A stretch of 64,000 nt of DNA from Porphyra umbilicalis (taxonomy: Eukaryota > Rhodophyta > Bangiophyceae > Bangiales > Bangiaceae), in the NCBI GenBank assembly GCA_002049455.2, contig KV918877.1, positions 151,670 to 215,669 of the forward strand. The letters are read 5' to 3'. Position numbers and translations under genes: made by a program. Below the pieces are notes generated by a model. The model was not told where the DNA came from and searched no databases. It saw nothing but the letters and a program-made list of their open reading frames with translations. This document shows positions 42,357 to 51,800 of this stretch, piece by piece. Position 1 is the first letter of the stretch, and every line of letters starts with the position of its first letter.

Positions 42357-45300
42357 GTGCCCGACTTGGGGTTGCCCGGCGGAACGCGAAAGCGTACGGT
42401 GACAAGACTCTTACGTCGTACCCTTCGGCACTATGAGATCGCAGCCACGTTAGGCCCATGCCTGCGCGTAATGCAAAGTTGCCGCCCTGTCTTAGACACG
42501 GGCGCCGGGGTGAACATAGTGCGAACTAGTGTTCTCCCATTGAACTGGATGGCTTACGCCGAAGAGTTGACTACGCTTCCGCGCATCCGAGATGCAAACA
42601 ACAATCGTCTTGTGACGAAGTATGCCATACATCTGTATGTCGACACCGGAGGTGTGCGTCTATTTGACCGATTCCTCGTTGCCGACAACTTGTCAGTCCC
42701 GTGCATTCTTGGCACCGAGTTCATTGAACAAAATATCAAGGGCATTCTGCCGCGCTTGCGCAAGATCGTCTGGCAGAAGCACGTGCGATGCACGGAAGAG
42801 CAACCTCGGCCAACGCCGATCTTAGCTTGTCTTAACGACAGCGCGTGGGACCGCCACTGGCAAGATAAACCCGCTCGGGTTCGAGCCTGCAAACAGGTGC
42901 GTGTCAACGGACACAAGGAGGAGTGGATCATGGCCACGTGCGACACGCCTGATATGGTTACCATCACACCGAACATTCGGTTGTGCCGACACAAGTCCAT
43001 GGCAGTCGCCCGCGGCATCGCCATCGTCAAACCGGACGAACCATTCCTGGTCAAGTTATGCAACTTCGGCAAGGACCAAGTCATTGTTCGCAAGAACTCT
43101 ACCTTGGGGTTTGCAGAACCCTATCAAGGGCCGATGCTTTCCGCCGTGTTGGATGACAACACCCCAAAGGGTGGAACCGATAACTCATCGGACGACGCGA
43201 GTCGTGACCCACTCGAGGACCTCGACCTCAGTGAGGCCCCCGAGTACCTGCACAAGCAGATTCGAGACATGCTGAAGACGCATTCGTCTATGTGGGATGG
43301 AACCCTTGGCGTCATCCGTGCTACGGAGCACGCCATCGTCACTCCTCCCGACGCTCTGCCCATACGGGCCCAACCCTACCGGACCGGGCCGTTCAAACGG
43401 CAGATCATCGCTGATCAGATCAACAAGATGTTAAAGCTCAACGTCATTGCTCCTAGCCATAGTGCTTGGGCCAGCCCCGTGGTAATTGTACCAAATAAGA
43501 ACCGCAAAGCCCGGTTCTGTGTCGACTATCGTCGGTTAAACAACATCACCAAGAAGGATGCTTATCCATTGCCTCGGATGGAGGACTGCCTCGACTCCTT
43601 GGGAGATGCCCAGGTGTTCACGTCCCTCGACTGCACCGCGGGGTACTGGCAAGTACCCTTACGCAAGGGCGACCAAGAGAAGACGGCGTTCACGACGCAC
43701 TGTGGTATATACCACTGGTTATCCATGCCTTTCGGCTTGACGAACGCGCCCGCTACCTTTCAGCGCGCGTTGGATATTATCCTCTCGGGTTTGAAGTGGC
43801 AGATATGCCTCGTCTACTTAGACGATGTCATCATCTTCTCCGCAAACGCGGAACAACACGTCAAAGACGTTGACACGGTTCTTCACCGTCTCCGCGAAGC
43901 CGGGGTCACCCTCAACTTGGAAAAGTGCACGTGGTTCTCCGATGAGGTCGAGTACTTAGGACACATTGTCCGCCCCGGGCAACTGCACGTGCACAACAAG
44001 AACGTGGATGCTCTGAAGCATGCCAAGTTCCCAACCACAAAGACCCAGCTGAAAAGCTTCTTGGGCATGTGCAACGTCTATCGACGGTTTGTCAAAGACT
44101 TTGCCAAACGAGCAAAGCCCCTGAACGCCCTGACTAGGGCCGAGATCCCACCGGATTTACCACCACCGACGGACGTGGCTATCGCCGCCTTCGAGGACCT
44201 TCGCAACGCACTGTTGTGCCCACCGGTACTTGCCTTGCCGAAGGCCAATCGGAAACTCGTCGTTGACGTGGACGCATGCGCCGACCAAGTTGGTTCTACC
44301 CTCCTCCAAGAGGAGCCGGGCGAACTGCTTCACCCTGTCGGGTATTGGAGCGGAGGATTCACTGCTGCAGAGCAAAACTACTCCACCACGGAGCGAGAAT
44401 GCCTCGGCGTCGTGTGGGCTGTTCTCAAGTTGAGGCACTTCCTCGACGGACAACGGTTCCTCATCCGAACGGATCACCAAGCACTTAGCTGGATCGACAG
44501 CTCCACCGACTCAAGCGGACGCTTGATGCGATGGCGACTTCGCCTCTCTGAATACACATTTGATATGGTTTATAAACCAGGTGCATCGCACCACTTGCCC
44601 GACTTCCTGTCGCGCGCCTCTACGGTGGCTCCGCCAGAGGATATCCATGATGATATACCTTGTCTGGCATTGGCCGAGACGGCCAACGGCTTAAGAACGG
44701 GGAGGTACACGGGTACCGACACACCGGAACCGGTGGAGTTCGACGATGTTGTCGAAGCACAACAAAGAGACGACTTTTGCGTCGAGATGTCCACTCGCGT
44801 GGAGCGCGGAACGGCCAAGGCCTTCTTCCGCGATGAGCATCACGCTCTGTACCGCCGTGCGCCTTCCGGCAATCAACTGGTTATTCCAAAGTCGCTACGC
44901 GAACGCGTGTTGACCCTCGAGCACCACGCAACCGTGGCCGCCCATCCTGGTATGAACCGGATGTACTACACAATGCGTAAGGCATACTACTGGCCTTCAA
45001 TGGTGACGGATATTCATTCGACCATCACCAAATGCACAACGTGTGCGCAAAACCGCCTCGCCTTGCGGCGACACACCACGCCCTTGACCCTGTTCCAGGC
45101 TACCGAGCCTCTCACGGAGCTATCCGTTGACATCTTTGGGCCCATCCCGGCCTCCAAGAAGGGCAACCGCTTCATCTTGGTTATCACCGACCGCTTCGCC
45201 AAGCTCACCAAGTGCGTCGCCTTGCGGCGAATCACGGCTATGTCCGTGGCGTCAGCCATCATCGACGCGTGGGTGTCAGCCTACGGGCCACCGGACCGGA

Positions 45301-46088
45301 TCCTATCGGACCAAGGGCCCCAGTTCATGTCGAACTTCTTCATCGCTGTGATGAAAATGCTTGGCATTGAAACGGTTCGCACCACGGCGTATCATCCCCA
45401 AACCAATGGGCAAGTCGAACGGTACAACCGTACCATGGCTACTCAGCTGCGACACTACGTCGCCGACGACCCATCACGATGGGATGAGCTACTCCCGGTA
45501 ATCACCATGGCGTATAATAGCCAACCACATCGGTCGACGGGCATCGCCCCATTTGAGCTCGTTATCCCAAGGCGGATCCCCAACCTCACGGTTCGCAACT
45601 TGCCGCCGGGCACTCCGCTTACCAATAAGGGAACGCTCAAGGATGGGTCACCCCTAGCTCGCAAGCGCGAGTTCATGGCCCGCCTGCGCAAGCAGATCCC
45701 CATCGTGGTCGAGGCCTTGCGTAAGACGCAACAACGTTACAAACGTAACTTCGACCATCGGGTCGCAACCCGCAATGCGGACGTCAAGATCGGCGACTAC
45801 GTATACACGACCAACCACGATCGGCAAAACAAGCTGCAAAGCAAAGCCATTGGCCCCTTCGTGGTCGTCGACGCGGACGCGGACGCCTCCACGTTTGTCA
45901 TTGACATTGACGGCGAGGAGAAACGCGTCAGCAGTGACCATGTCACCCCAGCTCCTCGTCCAACGACGACGGACAAGGTTCCACACCCCTTGCTAGATGG
46001 TCTAGACCAACGCAAGTCACCCCCGGCAACTGCCGATGAGTATGTGATCGACAAACTCCTAGGCTTACGCCAGACGGGTGACAGCTAA
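42357..46088 (+). CDS. pol: Pol polyprotein: protease, RT, RNase H, integrase, partial chromodomain
   Basis: 1243 codons; the first codon given is GTG, because expression is expected by -1 frameshift from gag rather than a separate start. Domains: aspartic protease with VLDTGAGVNIV (~46); reverse transcriptase ~340-590 with FTSLDCTAGYWQ, MPFGLTNAPATFQ and the YLDD box at ~487; RNase H from ~635 (VVDVDACADQVGSTL, TTERECLGVVWA, IRTDHQALSW). The integrase follows with its HHCC finger at ~855-900 and DD(35)E core (LSVDIFGP ~925, LSDQGPQF ~984, GQVERYN ~1020), then a GPF-type module, and the first half of a chromodomain (EYVIDKLLGLR). TAA at 46086 cuts the chromodomain; the same frame continues to 46808. 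All core catalytic residues appear intact. Confidence 0.93.
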   Translation: MPDLGLPGGTRKRTVTRLLRRTLRHYEIAATLGPCLRVMQSCRPVLDTGAGVNIVRTSVLPLNWMAYAEELTTLPRIRDANNNRLVTKYAIHLYVDTGGVRLFDRFLVADNLSVPCILGTEFIEQNIKGILPRLRKIVWQKHVRCTEEQPRPTPILACLNDSAWDRHWQDKPARVRACKQVRVNGHKEEWIMATCDTPDMVTITPNIRLCRHKSMAVARGIAIVKPDEPFLVKLCNFGKDQVIVRKNSTLGFAEPYQGPMLSAVLDDNTPKGGTDNSSDDASRDPLEDLDLSEAPEYLHKQIRDMLKTHSSMWDGTLGVIRATEHAIVTPPDALPIRAQPYRTGPFKRQIIADQINKMLKLNVIAPSHSAWASPVVIVPNKNRKARFCVDYRRLNNITKKDAYPLPRMEDCLDSLGDAQVFTSLDCTAGYWQVPLRKGDQEKTAFTTHCGIYHWLSMPFGLTNAPATFQRALDIILSGLKWQICLVYLDDVIIFSANAEQHVKDVDTVLHRLREAGVTLNLEKCTWFSDEVEYLGHIVRPGQLHVHNKNVDALKHAKFPTTKTQLKSFLGMCNVYRRFVKDFAKRAKPLNALTRAEIPPDLPPPTDVAIAAFEDLRNALLCPPVLALPKANRKLVVDVDACADQVGSTLLQEEPGELLHPVGYWSGGFTAAEQNYSTTERECLGVVWAVLKLRHFLDGQRFLIRTDHQALSWIDSSTDSSGRLMRWRLRLSEYTFDMVYKPGASHHLPDFLSRASTVAPPEDIHDDIPCLALAETANGLRTGRYTGTDTPEPVEFDDVVEAQQRDDFCVEMSTRVERGTAKAFFRDEHHALYRRAPSGNQLVIPKSLRERVLTLEHHATVAAHPGMNRMYYTMRKAYYWPSMVTDIHSTITKCTTCAQNRLALRRHTTPLTLFQATEPLTELSVDIFGPIPASKKGNRFILVITDRFAKLTKCVALRRITAMSVASAIIDAWVSAYGPPDRILSDQGPQFMSNFFIAVMKMLGIETVRTTAYHPQTNGQVERYNRTMATQLRHYVADDPSRWDELLPVITMAYNSQPHRSTGIAPFELVIPRRIPNLTVRNLPPGTPLTNKGTLKDGSPLARKREFMARLRKQIPIVVEALRKTQQRYKRNFDHRVATRNADVKIGDYVYTTNHDRQNKLQSKAIGPFVVVDADADASTFVIDIDGEEKRVSSDHVTPAPRPTTTDKVPHPLLDGLDQRKSPPATADEYVIDKLLGLRQTGDS

Positions 46089-46808
46089 AGCGCTAACGTG
46101 CGCTGGTTCGACTACGGGTCGAAGGACGACACCTGGGAACCCCTGGAGAACCTCCCCCGCAACGTGGTGGTGCGTTTCCTTCGACAGAAGAAGAAGCATG
46201 TACCGGGGTACGAGTGGCAAACGCCAACGCGACGAAGTCGCCGACAGGCCGGGCTCACAACCGTGGCCAACATCGTCATGGACTCCACGTGGATACCCAC
46301 TATCCAACATGTCCATGTTACCGGTGACGGAGTTATCCATGCCGACGTCTCGTGGACAGAGTCAAGTACAGACGATGCAATTAAGGAAGTAATTCCTGTT
46401 GCGTGGCTCAAGACCACTCTGCCGTCCATGACGCGCAACTTTTCGTATGATCCGCAACTTGCCTTGCGGCATCTCCCTCGGCTGAACCGTGTTTACGGTC
46501 CGTACACATATGTGTGGCCGAAGTCCGCGCAGGCGACACTGATCGGGAGCGATCCCCCTGTACCAGTGCTCCCCAACGGGTTTCTGGTACCTCCGGTGCA
46601 ACACTTGGACTCAGTCCTTCGACGCTTGGTAACAACCACAGAGGAAGCAACCGTGGTAATACCACAATGGACCAACACCAGTTGGTACGCTACTGCCATA
46701 CGTGCATGTTTCGAGTACGAAGTGCTTTTATCAGCAGACTCAAGGGATGCAAATCCCACACCATGGGCCATGCTGGCATGCCACTTCCTTCATCGCTATG
46801 ATGACTGA
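46089..46808 (+). CDS. In-frame continuation of pol after an internal stop: second half of chromodomain plus C-terminal extension
   Basis: After the TAA the same frame stays open for 239 codons. It starts with the rest of the chromodomain (VRWFDYGSKDDTWEPLENLP, matching the V.W..Y...DDTWEP.ENLP signature), a basic stretch, then about 190 residues with no known role in Ty3 elements. Near the end ATVVIPQWTNTSWYA and NPTPWAML recall the V(V/I)P.W....W motif downstream of RNase H in DIRS-type elements, a resemblance only. The part would be made only by readthrough, or if the stop is a recent mutation or an error. Confidence 0.7.
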   Translation, partial: SANVRWFDYGSKDDTWEPLENLPRNVVVRFLRQKKKHVPGYEWQTPTRRSRRQAGLTTVANIVMDSTWIPTIQHVHVTGDGVIHADVSWTESSTDDAIKEVIPVAWLKTTLPSMTRNFSYDPQLALRHLPRLNRVYGPYTYVWPKSAQATLIGSDPPVPVLPNGFLVPPVQHLDSVLRRLVTTTEEATVVIPQWTNTSWYATAIRACFEYEVLLSADSRDANPTPWAMLACHFLHRYDD

Positions 46809-47039
46809 CAGGAAACTGCGAAGTGATACGCCGAGTGTGCGCGCGAGCGCCGTTGCGGACGCAAATGTCGTACGGACTCTGGTCAGCAATGACCGGGATC
46901 CCATCGACCACCTCGGTCGGGCCAACATGCGCGCAGAACGAGCCGCGAGGCTGAGGCGAACATACATCTCCGGGTCGGTGGACCAAACGACATCGGGTCC
47001 GTCACCCGCAACGGCGTGAGCCACGTGCGCCGCGTCGCC
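46809..47039. other. 3' non-coding part of the retrotransposon before the minisatellite
   Basis: No ORF of note continues from pol; transition into the 49-bp repeat. Confidence 0.5.
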
Positions 47040-47640
47040 GGCCGTTGCCACCCTTGCCCGCGCCGTAAGGCGAATCGCCCGCGCCAACGGCTGTCGTCAA
47101 CCGCGCCGCCAGTCGACCCGCCCGCGTCGCAGGCCAATGCCGCCCTTGCCTGCGCCGCAAGGCAAATCGCCCGCGTCACCGGCCGTTGCCGCCCTTGCCT
47201 GCGCCGCAAGGCAAATTGCCCGCGTCGCCGGCCGTTGCCGCCCTTGGCTGCGCCGCAAGGCAAATCGCCCGCGTCGCCGGCCGTTGTCACCCTCGCCGCA
47301 AGGCAAAATTTGCCCACGTCGCCGGCCGTTGCCGCCCTTGCCTGTGTCGCAAGGCAAATCGCCCGCGTCGCCGGCCGTTGCCGCCCTTGCCTGCGCCACA
47401 AGACAAATCGCCCACGTCGCCGGCCGTTGCCGCCCTTGCCTGCGCTGCAAGGCGAATCGCCCGCATCGCCGGCCGTTGCCACCCTTGCCTGCGCCGCAAG
47501 GCAAACCGCCCGCGTTTCAAGCCAATGCCGCCCTTGCCCGCGCTGCCGGCCCTAGACGCCCGCGCCGCAAAGCGAATCGCCCGCGCCGCCGGCTGTTGTC
47601 ACCCTCGCCGCAAGGCAAAAACCGCCCGCGCCGCAAGGCA
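47040..47640 (+). repeat. 49-bp minisatellite inside the retrotransposon
   Basis: GGCAAATCGCCCGCGTCGCC followed by GGCCGTTGCCGCCCTTGCCT repeats with unit starts at 47161, 47210, 47259 (43-bp unit), 47302, 47353, 47402, 47451 and 47500, plus degenerate units on each side. Because 49 is not a multiple of three, the open frames across it (both strands) cycle through three phases and are not taken as genes. Confidence 0.85.
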
Positions 47641-48589
47641 AATCACCGCCGCCGCCGCGCTTGGCCACCGGGCGCGCCGCCCGCACCGCCGGACTTGCCG
47701 CCCTTGCCGCCCTTGTGCCTTGCTGCAGGGCGCGCCGCCCGCGTTTCCGACCTCGCCGCCCTTGCCGACCTGGCCTTCCTTGCGCCTTGCCGCCCTTGCC
47801 AACCTTGCCTTCCTTGCGCCTTGCCGCCCTTGCCGCCGTCGCCGCCGGGCTTGCCGCCCTTGCCGCCATCGCCGCCGGGCTTGCCGCGCTTGCCGCCGTG
47901 CGCGCCGCCCCCCCCACCCGGCGCAAACCCACACTCAACGGGCCCACCACCTCGCGGTGTGCCACCTTGCGGCGGCGCACCCCTACTCAACCTTGCCGTT
48001 AGGCGTCAACCTGTGCGCGAGCACGATGACACGGGATGGCCCCGTGCCGACAAACGGAGACCCGCACAAGACACGGTGGTAACCGGCCGCAGGGTACACA
48101 CCCCCCCCCCCCCCCCCCCCCCTTCCCCCCGGCAACAAGCACCCGCGTCCCGGCTTTCGCCTTCTCGCCGGGGTAGTCAAACCCCGACGAAGCTGGCGCC
48201 ACACGGCACCGACGATGGTCACCCCAGCACGTGCTGCTCGACGCGCCGCCGCGAACATGGGTCTTAACCCTGGCACCCGCGCCCGCCCCCGCACCAACGT
48301 ACCCACACGCGTGGAACCGCCCGCGCCGGCACGCCTACGCGTAAGCGTCGAGCTGACCCGCAGATCAACCTGCCCGCCACGCACGCACGCGCGTGCGTGA
48401 TCGGACGGTCGCGGCCGACGCCGGCGAACCGCCACCTCCCCCCAATCGGGACTGAGCGGCGCGCCCCTTCGCGACTCCCGCCGCCCGGGCAGTTACGCCC
48501 GCGCGGGCCCGTAAGAGTCCGCGATTGCCCAATCGGGTTCCACCATTCTCGGATCTCACCGGGACGGTTCGAATCTCGCGTTAGAGGTA
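47641..48589. other. GC-rich 3' region of the retrotransposon, with poly-C tract
   Basis: Reiterated TTGCCGCCCTTGCCGCC to about 47.9 kb, then a run of about 22 C at 48.10 kb. No clear polypurine tract precedes the 3' LTR; only AGAGGTA is present. Confidence 0.5.
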
Positions 48590-48983
48590 TGTAGCATATC
48601 TCTGCTCCCAATTGGCAATTAGCCACGAGTAGCCCCCTTGACTGGCCGAATCCACGGATGTGTGTGACTCGGCTTGTGGCACGCCCTTTGGGGGGTTACT
48701 TCCGCATTGTTTATTTTTTATTGCTTGTTTGCTTGCCTGTTTTATCTGTCTGCCGGCACTCATTACGATCGCTTGATCGGATGGTCGATCGACCAGTGCC
48801 GTTGTTTGTATTAAACCACCGTGGGTCCGGGGTCGCCGTCGTGGGCACCACCCGGCTCCCCATCGGATGCCCTTCAACAAAAGGTCTTTCTTCCTCGCCG
48901 CGACGGCGATAGAACTCGCTTTATTGCTTGGCTACGGTCGGTCTCAGTACACTGGTAATTGAACTAACGTTATTAATACCACA
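48590..48983 (+). repeat. 3' LTR
   Basis: 394 bp; differs from the 5' LTR at four positions that I could find, for example GCTTGTTTGC for GCTTGCTTGC and CCGTCG for CCGACG. Confidence 0.93.
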
Positions 48984-49235
48984 GTGTTACAGGCAGTTCA
49001 TCTTGCAGAGACAGGCCAGAACGCAACTGTCGTCAGCGCCACCATCAAGGTCATCAACACGTGGGCCTTGCACACCGTGAGCGGTACGACGAGCGGCGTG
49101 AAGCAGAAGATGCTCGACTATTATGCCTCAATGAAGGACTTCTGCAATAGGGCCGCTGCGCCCCCAGCGAGCCAACCTGACGGCGTCGTGGTGCCAGTCA
49201 GCCGACATGTTGTCGTCGCCTTTCTCGAATTCTAG
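48984..49235 (+). pseudogene. 3' part of the gene split by the retrotransposon
   Basis: Begins with the right copy of the target duplication (GTGTT) and reads VLQAVHLAETGQNATVVSA, KVINTWALHTVSGTTSG, KMLDYYASMKDFCNRAA and ends at TAG 49233. Joined to the segment ending at 40075 it restores one continuous frame, so these 83 codons were the C-terminus of the interrupted gene. The helices may complete the SAM-like bundle suggested for the 5' part. Confidence 0.5.
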
Positions 49236-49751
49236 AAACAATAGGTGCCAAAGGCGCAGCTTGGGTCAATCACACGGTGCATTCGACACATGAACCAATA
49301 ACTGAGGTCCCTTGGCGCTCTGTGAATTGGATCAGCGCAGAGTGGTTGTAATCGAGAGAAGCAGCCCCCGACGTGCTCTGGGCGAGCCGGTGGCAGTCCG
49401 CAGCCAGGAGCCCTTCCACGCCGTGGACTGGCCAGCGACGAGGCTTCACTGCCCCCACAGTCGCTGACGCCCCCCTCTACCCCCCCAACCCCCTGCCCCC
49501 CCTGTTCCTCGGTGCCTGCGGCGGCCTCCCACTTGAGTGCGGGCAGCACCCGGACGCCGTTCGCAGAGCGGTCGGCCGCGTCAGCTGTGACAGCAGCATT
49601 CCGATCGCCGACGCGCCGACTGGCCGCGCGCCCTCGACCACCCGCCACCCCGCCGCCGGTGCCAGAACCGGCGTCACAACCACCACTCCGTTTTGAAGGG
49701 CTCTATTAGACGGCGTCGGGCAGCCGTCCACGCGTTTCGCGGCCGTCTCCT
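49236..49751. other. No supported gene
   Basis: Only short frames of random composition. The N-terminal half expected for the transposase relic at 49752 is not present here. Confidence 0.4.
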
Positions 49752-51153
49752 ATGGGCGGGCTCGCAGGCTGGGCCATGGCTTGTGACCAGCCGGCCGCGT
49801 CGTCTTCGGTGGGGACGGGTGCGGCACCATCTGCGCGGCCGCGTCGTCCGGTGGAGGTGGATCACACGTCCAAGTACGTCAACAACGACCTCAAGTCGTT
49901 CGGCATCACCACTAGTGGCGCGTCCAGTGTCTTCTACGAGTGGGCGCTCGCCTTCCCGGAAGGCATGTTTGATGGCCACCGCAGTGTCATGCCGTCGCCT
50001 GGCCACCTCTTTTTCATGGGGCTCAAGCGGTGCGTGGTGTGGGCTTTTTACGCCATGCTGCCGGTCGACATGCGCTCGGCCGCCGAGGTGTCCCTTAGGG
50101 ACGCATTGTCGCGGGCGCGCCTGAACCGAACACGCGTTTACAATGTCGACAAGAGCAAACCATACACCGGCAAGAAGATCTCGGAGTGGACGACGGTGTT
50201 AGCGGCGGCACCGCTGGCGTTTGCCCGCGTGCTGCCAACTGCCACCATGTCAGCTGCGATGGGTGTCGTCATGGGCGTCCTCAAGAAAACAAAGACCCTG
50301 GTCGGAGCCATCTACGCCTACCCGCGGGTCGACCTGGACGGCGCTGACGCGTTCCGTGCACGCACTACGCACGCCGCTCTGCTGATGCTCGCCGACGACT
50401 TCATATCAGCCGTCGTGCCTGCGTCCGGATTGCGTGAAGCTGGCAAAGCTGATTGACGTCCCCAACCTCCACCGGATGCACGAGGTGGTTGCCTTCACTG
50501 TCCCCGCTTTGCCGCACGTGCGTCACACGGTGGAGTTGGACTTTGAGAGCTCCCACCAGCCGCTCAAGCGGGCAATGGTGCGGGGCAACGGGCACGATGA
50601 TGCCAAGCAGGCGATGATGCGGGTGGTGGAGGGGGAGCTGGCGTCCCGTCTACCCATGGAACCAGCACGCTTTGGCATCCCCGACGACTGCACGGCGCAT
50701 GCTGGCGTCAATGAGGCGCTGAAAAATGCCATGCCGCTGTGAAGCGAGAGCTCTGCTCCCTGGCGTTTGACCGGCGCCACCGTGCTGCTTTCCAACGTGC
50801 CGCAGCAGGCCAAGGACGTGGCTGCTTCACCCACTCGTGTGGGAGGGACTCTACGCTGGCGGGAGCGAGCGACTCGAGGCAACGACGATTGGGTGGGTGT
50901 GGGTGACTCGGTTGCTGTGCTGGTCACGTCCGAGGCCCACTCCCGGAGGCAGTTTGTCGACTGCTCGCGAACGCTTGGGGCGTCCGGCACCACTGTGGCC
51001 TACTTTCGCGTGGTGGGGTTCGCCTCAAGCGACGATGGTCACCCCTTTTTCATTGTCAACCCGTACGGCCCTGCCGATGACGAGGGGTGCCGCGTCGTGC
51101 GGCATCGGCGCTTCCAGTACATGCCGCTGGTGGCCTCGGCGCGCCGTGCTTGA
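49752..51153 (+). pseudogene. Decayed, 5'-truncated transposase related to the KDZ/Tnp2-type gene
   Basis: Three open segments in order. The first (49752-50456) has LKSFGITTSGASSVFYEW and FDGHRSVMPSPGHLFFMGLK, which aligns with FDIHEHVIVAPSHLLYYNIG of the transposase at 23492-26478. A one-base frame change near 50.42 kb leads to 50434-50742 with VPNLHRMHEVV and VELDFESSHQPLKRAMVRGN, matching its ELIFEKFHQHSKRE block. After a stop the frame resumes at 50767-51153, with FIVNPYGPADDEG and RFQYMPL as the C-terminal region. The N-terminal catalytic part is missing. The second gap could be an intron; the first looks like a frameshift. It belongs to a clearly different lineage from the intact copy. 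Confidence 0.65.
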
Positions 51154-51233
51154 ATTGCGTACGACTGCGACGAGTTCAAGCCGAATAAGAACCGCCGCAT
51201 GACCCACTCGGCTGCTAACCGGTGGGTCATCCT

Positions 51234-51792
51234 TAGGGTTGTTATGTGAGCCCCTATTTTGGGGGCGCTGTGCGTATTAGCGCCCTATGAGCGCCTTAAC
51301 AGCGCCTACCAGCGCCCCCAGCGCCCTAAGCGCCCTCAGTAGCCCCCCATCAAATACAGCTGTAGCCCACCATGCTTTTCCAGATTGAGGAGTCGATTTC
51401 TTGTCAATAACCAGATTCAAGGAGACTTGACCTCATCTGGTCTTTCCGAAGCAGCCGACGGAGCGAGTCAAGAGGGGGGCGTATCCGCTGTGGGGATAAG
51501 AGGTCATCTGGGTGCAGTTTGACCACGCCCTACAACATCGCCTCGACAGCGTTATTGCAAGGCGTGGTCAAAATGCACCCCCCCCCCCAGATGACCTGTT
51601 TTGCAATGCTCAATTCTGAGGAGCCCTGCGAAGGCAGCATTCCGGATCGAGGCAAGCTACTGGTCAATCCTAAAACTGTTATCTAGCGCCCTAATAGCGC
51701 CCAGCGCTGGGCGTAAAAGCGCCCAAATCGCGCCCTATTAGCGCCCTATCTGCGCCCCTTATGAGCGCCCCAAGGCTCACATAACAACCCTA
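51234..51792. mobile_element. 559-bp non-autonomous hAT element (MITE)
   Basis: Ends are perfect 19-bp inverted repeats TAGGGTTGTTATGTGAGCC, flanked by GTCATCCT at 51226-51233 and 51793-51800, an exact 8-bp target duplication. Both arms carry short subterminal reiterations of GCGCCCTA/AGCGCC. No coding capacity. The terminal TAGGGTTGT is shared with the outer hAT element at 53581-58261, so one source may mobilise both. Confidence 0.93.
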
Positions 51793-51800
51793 GTCATCCT

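Larger units (their letters stand above)
40081..48983 (+). mobile_element. Ty3/gypsy LTR retrotransposon, chromovirus-like, inserted in an ORF
   Basis: Two 394-bp LTRs (40081-40474 and 48590-48983) begin TGTAGCATATC and end AATACCACA. I count four substitutions between them, so the insertion is recent. Flanks are GTGAT (left) and GTGTT (right), a 5-bp target duplication with one change. Order gag, protease, RT, RNase H, integrase, chromodomain is that of Ty3/gypsy. A 49-bp minisatellite occupies the 3' non-coding part. A stop codon interrupts the chromodomain. Confidence 0.93.

Noticed and set aside
48566-48577. tRNA B-box-like GGTTCGAATCTC before the 3' LTR
   Set aside because: No A box, no anticodon arm and no acceptor stem around it.
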